From Deltaproteobacteria bacterium (lineage in GTDB: Bacteria; UBA10199; JADGCS01): a DNA stretch of 64,000 nt. A program made the position numbers and the translations under genes. Below the pieces are notes generated by a model. The model was not told the DNA's origin, searched no databases, and saw nothing but the letters and a program-made list of their open reading frames with translations. The stretch covers positions 78,675-142,674 of the forward strand of contig JACKPK010000005.1 in the NCBI GenBank assembly GCA_024233595.1, given 5' to 3'. Shown here piece by piece: positions 23,659 through 30,147 of this stretch; position 1 is the first letter of the stretch, and every line of letters begins with the position of its first letter.

Positions 23659-26286
23659 TTATTCCTCAGTCGAAGCGGAGTAAATGCCAAAGTCTAAATG
23701 TTCAGCGGTTTTAAAAATATCTGTGTCGAAGTTCTTGTAGCGAGAAGGTGTTGTGCGTGCTGTGAACTCTTGCAACTGACCATGTTGGAACCAATAGATT
23801 TTTCCGTCTTCTGGGTCATGCACGCTTAGTTCCACCCATCTGTTTTTGACTAAATTTTGAAAACCACCAGAAGCACGTAAAAGGTCTTCCATGGTGTTTT
23901 TTCGACAAATGATGAGCATGAGAAGGCGCGTTGGTTCATGAATTTCGACCATTTGCCAAGGCAGTCCCAGTTGCAGATCACTTTGAAATCCATTGGAAAC
24001 ACCAAGAAGCGAGGTCACGTTGTGTGGCAACTTTGTGCCACAACCAAATTTTTCGTTGTCGATAAAACTGTAATAGTATTCCAAGTTAATGCCAGAACAA
24101 ACCGGACCAACAGCTTGCAAAATGGCGTTTAGAACCTGTCCTGCTGGATCTGTTTTGTGATCATAAGAAACAAGAAAGGCACGTCGGTCTAAAAACAGTG
24201 GTTTTGTGTATTGTCGTGGTCCCACCACACAGAAAGTGTTTGTGGCGTGTCCGTATTCAGGACGTGGTTGTGAAAAATCTAAGGCTCTGCCTTTGGCATA
24301 GCGGTAGTTGTCTTTTGTTCGGTTCACTTCAATGAAGCGACGACAGCGTTCTTTTGCGTCCCACTCAGCGGCTTTGTAAAGAGACTTAAGGTGTTTTTTT
24401 AATGCCTCTGAGTCGGGTAAATCATAAAACTCTAACTCATCACTGCAGGTGTTGTGGTAGCCACCAATAAACTGGGTGGAGTCAGGAATTGCAATGCCCA
24501 AGTTTGCAAGACCAGCACGGACTTCTGTTTCGTTTAGAATAAGTGCAATGAGCCTGCCGTTAGGCCAGCCGCGGCCGCCGCCACAAGCGCCGCAGTCATG
24601 AGCGGCTTCGTGTGGATTGTTTAAACTTGATGAACCATGACCGATGAAAAACACAAAAGGAGAAAAATCTTTAACAAGACCTGTTGCGGTGAGCACACCA
24701 TTAGCGATTTGGATGCGTTCTTCTAATGTGAATCCTTTTTGGTTTTCAGGGTGTTTGTAGGAGAATGTTGTTTTAACATTGGCTTTTACTTTTTTAGAAA
24801 CAAACTCTTTGATTTGCGCAGAGGTTTCTGGAGAAAAAATATCAAGAGCAAAGGGGGCTAAGTTTAAAAAGCCAGAAAAAAAGCTTTGGAACACCCCGCG
24901 TGTGAAGGTCTTGGAACTGACAGCAGATAGCCAAAGTAGTTCGCCATACAAGCTCAAACTTGTTGGTTTTTTTGAGTCTTCTAAGACCTCTTCAATGATT
25001 TTATCAGGGGCAACACTAACAGGGCACAGCGCGCGGCTGTGTTTATCAAAAACACCTTTGAACTTAATGGGTAAATTAAAATGACCTGCTACACCAAAGG
25101 TTTCGCACTCGGGATCTAACTGTTCCAAATAACGTCGTAAGGATTCTTCTCGATCGTCAATGCAGAAAAAAGCCTGGTACTTTGATTTTTGTGTTGGGGC
25201 TTTTACATGCTCAAGACCATGTTTGTAAGTGGAGAGAAAACGATGGTAAAGATTGCGTTCGTAGGCGTAATGCCAAATTTCTTTGCAGTGACTGACTGTT
25301 AAATGGCTAAGCAAGTTTTTTAAATTGGTTTTATCCACTTTATCTGAAAAAAACTGGTGCGCCAAAAGGACTAGTTTATCTTGGTAGGGGTCGTTTTTTT
25401 GAACCAAAGGAATGCAAGCTTGGTGGGATCCAGCTATGGTTTTGTAGGCAACAAATTCAAGTGCCATCAGCACAGCAGCAAACTCTGTGAAATCAGGTTT
25501 TATATCTTTGGATTTGTTCCAGTCCGGATGTTCCTCTAGGCTTTTTACAAGAGCAGACCAGCCTTTGTAGCGGTAAAGTGTGTTGAACAAGTACTCATGA
25601 ATTTGGTTGTCTTTTAAACTGAGTTCTTGTGAGATTTTTAAAAGAATGGCTTCTGCGTTCTTATCGCTGTTTTCTTTTAAAAAACCACTCAGGTTTCTAT
25701 GAAAACGAGATTCTAAAAAAATACTTTTGCTGTAGATGCTTTTAAAACAAGTCCAAATGCCAAGTGAGCGGTCTTCCATTTTCCAATAGCTGGCCCCAAA
25801 ATCAAAATAAGAAGCCATAAACTTTAAGAAAGTCGGAGAAAAATAAGAGTCGATGTCTTCATCAAAAAAGCGAGAGCTGTATTCTTTTAAAAACAAGTGT
25901 TTGATAATGGGGGCGCTGGGGCAAACATCTTGTGGCAGTTCACTTTGGGCATTGTTTTTATTTTCATCAGAATGTGGGTCTTGCTGAAGAAAACTTAACA
26001 AAGGTTCTGCCAAGGTTTCTGGCAGGGTTTGTTTTTTAAGAAAATAGTAAATGCTTTCGAGAAGGTCTTTTTGCGATATTCTGTTGTTTTGGAAATGATT
26101 TTGGTATTCCGAAAGATTTAGAAAATCGCGTGTGTTGTATTTGATTGCTGCTTTTCGTGTGCCTTCAAAAAATTCATCGTGTTCAAATTGATGAATAGTG
26201 TTGTGGTGCACAAAAAAATCCAGCGGACCTTGTTCAGGCAAGAAATTCTTGGCCTTTTCAAGCGCTTCATTAATGACATGGCTCAT
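23659..26286 (-). CDS. dabA: DabA, DUF2309 carbonic-anhydrase-like subunit
   Basis: 875 aa, the usual DabA size. The zinc-site residues known from Halothiobacillus DabA can be placed by spacing: C375 and D377 (FFCIDDREESLRR), H550 (IGHGSSSLNNP) and C565 (HDCGACGGGRGWP). The 15-residue gap between the last two is the same as in the reference enzyme. The protein is a cytosolic, beta-carbonic-anhydrase-like partner. With DabB it converts CO2 to bicarbonate vectorially, powered by the ion gradient. It is second in a four-gene operon after a SulP transporter. No carboxysome or RuBisCO gene is present in this window, so the system probably serves biotin carboxylases or pH needs. Confidence 0.93.
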   Translation of the reverse strand: MSHVINEALEKAKNFLPEQGPLDFFVHHNTIHQFEHDEFFEGTRKAAIKYNTRDFLNLSEYQNHFQNNRISQKDLLESIYYFLKKQTLPETLAEPLLSFLQQDPHSDENKNNAQSELPQDVCPSAPIIKHLFLKEYSSRFFDEDIDSYFSPTFLKFMASYFDFGASYWKMEDRSLGIWTCFKSIYSKSIFLESRFHRNLSGFLKENSDKNAEAILLKISQELSLKDNQIHEYLFNTLYRYKGWSALVKSLEEHPDWNKSKDIKPDFTEFAAVLMALEFVAYKTIAGSHQACIPLVQKNDPYQDKLVLLAHQFFSDKVDKTNLKNLLSHLTVSHCKEIWHYAYERNLYHRFLSTYKHGLEHVKAPTQKSKYQAFFCIDDREESLRRYLEQLDPECETFGVAGHFNLPIKFKGVFDKHSRALCPVSVAPDKIIEEVLEDSKKPTSLSLYGELLWLSAVSSKTFTRGVFQSFFSGFLNLAPFALDIFSPETSAQIKEFVSKKVKANVKTTFSYKHPENQKGFTLEERIQIANGVLTATGLVKDFSPFVFFIGHGSSSLNNPHEAAHDCGACGGGRGWPNGRLIALILNETEVRAGLANLGIAIPDSTQFIGGYHNTCSDELEFYDLPDSEALKKHLKSLYKAAEWDAKERCRRFIEVNRTKDNYRYAKGRALDFSQPRPEYGHATNTFCVVGPRQYTKPLFLDRRAFLVSYDHKTDPAGQVLNAILQAVGPVCSGINLEYYYSFIDNEKFGCGTKLPHNVTSLLGVSNGFQSDLQLGLPWQMVEIHEPTRLLMLIICRKNTMEDLLRASGGFQNLVKNRWVELSVHDPEDGKIYWFQHGQLQEFTARTTPSRYKNFDTDIFKTAEHLDFGIYSASTEE

Positions 26287-26300
26287 GAGAGGGTACCTTT

Positions 26301-27869
26301 TTATAATGTTCTGACAGCGAGATGATGAGATGATGATGGGTTTAGTTTTTCTAACCCAATGATCTGGAATTGATCATCGCTTGTTTCGTTCTTAATGTAG
26401 TCTAGCTTATCCAAAATGGTGTGATCCACAATGCTAGCTTGGCTAAGATCAAGAATGGTTTTTTTATTCTCGCTAAAAGAATTATTTAAAAGAGATTTGG
26501 CTTTTAAATAATGCATAAAAACAAAAGGGCCTTGTATCGAAATCCGGTTGGTTTCGTTTTCCTTTTGCTCGTTAAAATTGAGTTTGAACAAACCAGTTAA
26601 GTTTTTTGCTCTGATCATGTGGAGCAAAACTTTTAACACAATGCCTATGGCAACGCCGGCAAGCAGATCGACCGCAAGTGTGATGATGAACGTGATGAAA
26701 AACAGAGCAAATTGATCTTTGCCAATTTTATACACATGCACAAATTCTTTTGGCGAAGCCAAGCGCAGACCTGTGAAAACTAGCAATGCTGCCAAAGCGG
26801 CTAAGGGGATTTGTTGAATCAATCCAGGAAAAATCACGATTGATAAAAGCAACAACATGCCGTGAAAAAAGTTAGAGTACTTGGTTTTTGCTCCGTAGTC
26901 GATGTTGGCTTTACTACGAACAATTTCGGAAATCATAGGTAGTCCGCCAATGAGTGCGCTCACCAAATTACCAACCCCAACGGCAAAGAGATCTTTGTTT
27001 AAGTCGGATTGTTTTTTCTCGGGATCGATAGTGTCAATGGCACAAACAGTCAGCAAGGATTCGATGGATCCAACAAGCGCAAACATGATGATGTATTTGA
27101 TGCTTGTTCCTGAGAGGATATCTGAAAAATCAGGAAAAGTGATGGCCGAAACAATGCTGCTTGGGAGGTTGATGAGGTACTCGTTTCCAAGATGAAAGCT
27201 TTTGCCCATAAAGGTGTAATCGTGAGCAACGGAGAGGTCGAAGAAAAAAGACAAAGCGATAGCACTCAATAACACCGCAATTGACGAAGGGATGACGGCT
27301 AGCTTTTTGATTCGAGGCCACAGAAAAGACAGCGCAATGGCTAAGCCACCAATGAAGAAAATTTCAGGATTGGCGTTCATGATGGAGTTGGGGATTTCGA
27401 CAAGCAAGGCGAGTGGGCCTTTTGCGTGCGGGGTGACTCCCATCATGACATGAGTTTGTTTGCTCACAATGATGACACCGATTGCCGCTAGCATGCCATG
27501 AATCACCGAAGGGGGCATGATTTCGGCAACAACGGCTTTTCTGACAAGCGCGATTAAAATTTGAATGACAGCAGCGATAACGCCAACAGCCAGGGCTCGT
27601 TTGTAGCCCAATGCCAAGTCGCCGCCACCCAGGTCGTTAACGGCTCCCAGGGCGATCACAATCAACCCGGCGGCAGGCCCTTTAATAGAGAGTCGTGTGC
27701 TTCCCAAAAAGGAAGACAGCACACCGCCAACAATGGCAGTGAAAACCCCTGCAATGGGTGGAAAGTTACTGGCCATGGCGATGCCGAGGCAAAGAGGAAG
27801 GGCTAATAGAAAAACACTAAAACCGGAAACAAAGTCAGCTTTTAAATCTTTAATATTGAAAGAAGGCAT
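26301..27869 (-). CDS. SulP-family anion transporter, first gene of Dab operon
   Basis: 522 aa. About 12 membrane helices of the SulP (SLC26-related) family, with the N-terminal signature DFVSGFSVFLLALPLCLGIA and the LSIKGPAAGLIVI segment. A C-terminal STAS domain (about 425-522) shows the strand SIQGPFVFMHYLKA and ILDLSQASIVDHT. It imports bicarbonate, sulfate or another anion. The linkage to DabA and DabB 15 bases downstream makes bicarbonate the favoured substrate (inference). AAGGAG lies before the ATG. Some bicarbonate SulP proteins couple to Na+. Confidence 0.9.
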   Translation of the reverse strand: MPSFNIKDLKADFVSGFSVFLLALPLCLGIAMASNFPPIAGVFTAIVGGVLSSFLGSTRLSIKGPAAGLIVIALGAVNDLGGGDLALGYKRALAVGVIAAVIQILIALVRKAVVAEIMPPSVIHGMLAAIGVIIVSKQTHVMMGVTPHAKGPLALLVEIPNSIMNANPEIFFIGGLAIALSFLWPRIKKLAVIPSSIAVLLSAIALSFFFDLSVAHDYTFMGKSFHLGNEYLINLPSSIVSAITFPDFSDILSGTSIKYIIMFALVGSIESLLTVCAIDTIDPEKKQSDLNKDLFAVGVGNLVSALIGGLPMISEIVRSKANIDYGAKTKYSNFFHGMLLLLSIVIFPGLIQQIPLAALAALLVFTGLRLASPKEFVHVYKIGKDQFALFFITFIITLAVDLLAGVAIGIVLKVLLHMIRAKNLTGLFKLNFNEQKENETNRISIQGPFVFMHYLKAKSLLNNSFSENKKTILDLSQASIVDHTILDKLDYIKNETSDDQFQIIGLEKLNPSSSHHLAVRTL

Positions 27870-27932
27870 TTGGATCTCCTTAAGAAATACCTTGGGTGTC
27901 TAGGAACGAACTTAAATCAGCAATAAGAGGGA

Positions 27933-28307
27933 TTAGGCTGCCAAAGGAGGAGATCGGGGTGCAAAGGATGTGTGAGTGCGTTGTGCTGAGTAAATTGAAT
28001 TTTGATTGCACAAAGAAGAATGAGAGATTTTTGTAGGGAAGTATTGAGTGAAGAGATTGAGTGCCGCAAAAAAAGACTCTTCAAGCAATTGGGTTTGATC
28101 GCTTGCTGCTAGAGTTTCTGCTGGGTTTGCCAAGCTATTGTTGGGAGCTGCTGTTGTGTTATTGATGCTTTTTTGTGTGAAAACTTGTTTGTAGGAGACT
28201 CGTTTTTCTTCGGAGAGATTTTCAAATAAACAGAAGGACGTTGATAACAAACACGAGAAGAAGAAAACGATGAAAAGGTTAATGTGACGAAACAATTTTG
28301 TACTCAC
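27933..28307 (-). CDS. Small secreted protein upstream of the Dab operon
   Basis: 124 aa, no family recognised. A hydrophobic N-terminus (INLFIVFFFSCLLSTSFC) looks like a signal peptide or membrane anchor. The rest is rich in Ser, Asn, Thr and Ala, with the C-terminal tail FAPRSPPLAA. It is on the same strand and 63 bases before the SulP gene, so it may lead the operon. A similar short protein with a PPITA tail precedes the RND operon at 39.4 kb. It is not certain that it is translated. Confidence 0.5.
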   Translation of the reverse strand: MSTKLFRHINLFIVFFFSCLLSTSFCLFENLSEEKRVSYKQVFTQKSINNTTAAPNNSLANPAETLAASDQTQLLEESFFAALNLFTQYFPTKISHSSLCNQNSIYSAQRTHTSFAPRSPPLAA

Positions 28308-28350
28308 AGCTCATTAGATGCTGCAACGCGTTCATTCTGTCAAGTTAGAA

Positions 28351-28704
28351 TCAATTAAATAGCTTGTCCAAATTTCTTTTTGGAATCCAACCTTCTTCTC
28401 CTTTTTGATTTTTGCACCAGATCCACCCAGATTCTTCCAATAGCGTTGTTACAGTTTCATCTTTGTGCACGGTAAGCTCTTTTGCTAAATAGTCACAATT
28501 TAGTACAGCCTGATTATGATTGAGTCTGTTCAAATAAATTTTAGGTATCCATCCTTGTTTCTTAGTTTTCTCGCAGATGCATTTAATCCACCCTGGCCAT
28601 TCACTGTCTTCGTGGAGTGTTGTGACAAGGTCATCTTTCTTTAAATTTAATGGATCTGGATAGGCGGATGTATAGGAACTGATAACTTTATGTTTTTCTT
28701 TCAT
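28351..28704 (-). CDS. Tandem SH3-domain protein
   Basis: 117 aa containing two SH3-like domains, residues about 5-57 and 62-115. Each has an ALYDY-type start (KVISSYTSAYPDPLNLKKDD; VLNCDYLAKELTVHKDE), a tryptophan pair (WPGWIKC; SGWIWCK) and the GWIP-K ending. There is no signal peptide, so it is cytosolic. Eukaryote-like SH3 pairs of this kind bind proline-rich or peptide ligands; the partner is unknown. The start overlaps the DUF2288 stop by four bases. Confidence 0.85.
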   Translation of the reverse strand: MKEKHKVISSYTSAYPDPLNLKKDDLVTTLHEDSEWPGWIKCICEKTKKQGWIPKIYLNRLNHNQAVLNCDYLAKELTVHKDETVTTLLEESGWIWCKNQKGEEGWIPKRNLDKLFN

Positions 28705-28991
28705 TTGCCAATTTCCCTTGCCAATACAAAAGGCTGTACAATCACAAATTCAAAACGCGTGCGTTGTTTTTCCCACACGCTCACTTGTTCGGGAGTTGGC
28801 TTTTTGAGTTTTCCGCTGGTGATGAGGTCTTGAATCAGGGTGCTGTTGTCTTCAGCAACCGCAATGGCGATATCGATGATGTCTAAGTTATCGTCGACAA
28901 GAATCAGTGCTCCACGTTTGTAGTGAGGAGCCATAACGATCCATTCTTCATCACCAAATTCTTTTTGGAATTTTTCTTTAAGAGCTGCCAT
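28701..28991 (-). CDS. DUF2288 family protein
   Basis: 96 aa. It matches the DUF2288 pattern: EEWIVMAPHYKRGALILVDD, then LDIIDIAIAVAEDNSTLIQD, KPTPEQVSVWEK and FVIVQPFVLARE. The family is small, cytosolic and of unknown function. It is first in a two-gene unit with the SH3 protein. It is divergent from the AT-rich promoter of the nucleotidyltransferase pair at 29.1 kb. Confidence 0.8.
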   Translation of the reverse strand: MAALKEKFQKEFGDEEWIVMAPHYKRGALILVDDNLDIIDIAIAVAEDNSTLIQDLITSGKLKKPTPEQVSVWEKQRTRFEFVIVQPFVLAREIGK

Positions 28992-29065
28992 AAATGCCTT
29001 TGTTTTTACCCATATTTAACTCAATTTATTTTAAATTAAAAACATATAATAAATTATTAAAATTA

Positions 29066-29094
29066 TTGCATTTTTAACATAAGCAGCTTATAAT
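29066..29094 (+). promoter_or_regulatory. Consensus promoter giving a leaderless transcript
   Basis: TTGCAT (29066-29071), a 17-base spacer and TATAAT (29089-29094) form a near-perfect sigma-70 promoter in a very AT-rich stretch. The predicted start lies about seven bases after the -10, at the ATG at 29101. No Shine-Dalgarno is present. A second TATAAT lies at 29045-29050 and could give a longer leader. Confidence 0.6.
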
Positions 29095-29100
29095 AAAAAA

Positions 29101-29367
29101 ATGTCTGATCCGGTTAAGAAATACCTATCCCAAATTGGTCAAAAGGGTGGTCGTAAAAGCAAGCGTTGTTTAAGCCCAAAAGAAGCTCGTCGTATGGTGA
29201 AAGTGCGAGAGGCGCGACGTGCCTTTAAAAATTTTTACACTGAGTGTTTTTGGTCATTTGATGAAGACTACAAAGTAGAGCTAAAAGATTTGGATTGGGT
29301 TGTTGATCAGCTTAGAAAAAATGGCAATCGTAAGGCCTGGGAGGTCGCAGAAAAATTATGCCGCTAA
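29101..29367 (+). CDS. Small basic protein, probable antitoxin partner
   Basis: 88 aa, no named family recognised. The N-terminal half is very basic (QKGGRKSKRCLSPKEARRMV, then KVREARRAFK). The second half is acidic and helical (FWSFDEDYKVELKDLDWVVD). It overlaps the AbiEii-like nucleotidyltransferase gene by ten bases, the arrangement of antitoxin-then-toxin modules. The KGG-x-SKR-LSP-EA pattern resembles short helical tails of antitoxin-like proteins. The start has no Shine-Dalgarno and lies at the predicted transcription start. Confidence 0.6.
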   Translation: MSDPVKKYLSQIGQKGGRKSKRCLSPKEARRMVKVREARRAFKNFYTECFWSFDEDYKVELKDLDWVVDQLRKNGNRKAWEVAEKLCR

Positions 29368-30146
29368 CAAAGTTTCAAAAAGACCTCGCAAAACTACTAA
29401 GTTGCAATCGAAAAATAGAAAGTCATTTGGCTGGTGGGGCTGCCCTGCATTTTGAACCAAATTCCGTTAGATTTAGCAACGATCTTGATTATTTTCATGA
29501 CTCTATTGAAGACGTGGCTGCTGCGTTTGGCAAAGACGAAGAGCTGCTTTGTAAGAACAAATATAAAATCCAAATAGAAATCAAGCAACCTGGATACATT
29601 CGTGCGAAGGTGGCCAATAAAGAAGGGGCTTCAAAAGTTGAGTGGGCTCATGATACAAGCTGGCGTTTTATGCCTGTTGTGAAAAAAAAAGATCTCGGTT
29701 TTGTATTGCATCCTATCGATCTGGCAGTGAATAAGGTTTTGGCATTGGCGGGTCGTAACGAAGCGCGAGATTTTTTAGATGTCATCGATATTCATAGTAA
29801 GACCTTATCCTTAGGAGCTCTCTGTTGGGCTGCGGCAGGCAAAGACCCTGGATTCACACCGGCGTCTTTATTAGAATTGCTCAAGCGCAAAGGGCGGTTC
29901 CATGCGGATGACTTTAAAAGATTAAAACTTAATCAAGAGATCAACTTAGTTACTCTGAAACAGATATGGTTAGATGCTTTGGAAGAAGCTAGCCAGTTTA
30001 TTCAATCAAGGCCAGCAGATGAAATAGGTTGTTTGTATTATTCTACAACGAAAAAAAAATTCTTTTCGCCTGAAAAAAACATGCCCCAAAAAGAATTCGT
30101 TTTGCACTTCGGTCGACCAGGAGGGATTCTCCCTAAGGTATCTTAG
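29358..30146 (+). CDS. AbiEii/MenT-like nucleotidyltransferase
   Basis: 262 aa. The nucleotidyltransferase signature is HLAGGAALHF (22-31) followed by RFSNDLDYFHD (about 38-48), with the DxD metal-binding aspartates. A helical region with HPIDLAVNKVLALAGRNEARDFLDVIDIH follows, as in AbiEii/AbiGii (DUF1814) proteins. Such enzymes act as toxins by adding nucleotides to tRNA or other targets in phage-defence toxin-antitoxin pairs. The basic 88-aa protein encoded just upstream would be its antitoxin (inference). The gene is AT-rich, suggesting acquisition, and is convergent with the RND gene that ends at 30148. Confidence 0.82.
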   Translation: MPLTKFQKDLAKLLSCNRKIESHLAGGAALHFEPNSVRFSNDLDYFHDSIEDVAAAFGKDEELLCKNKYKIQIEIKQPGYIRAKVANKEGASKVEWAHDTSWRFMPVVKKKDLGFVLHPIDLAVNKVLALAGRNEARDFLDVIDIHSKTLSLGALCWAAAGKDPGFTPASLLELLKRKGRFHADDFKRLKLNQEINLVTLKQIWLDALEEASQFIQSRPADEIGCLYYSTTKKKFFSPEKNMPQKEFVLHFGRPGGILPKVS

Positions 30147-30147
30147 T

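Noticed and set aside
21851..26286. Complex I or Mrp antiporter operon
   Set aside because: The NuoL-like gene is paired with DUF2309 (DabA), and no other nuo or mrp subunits are present.
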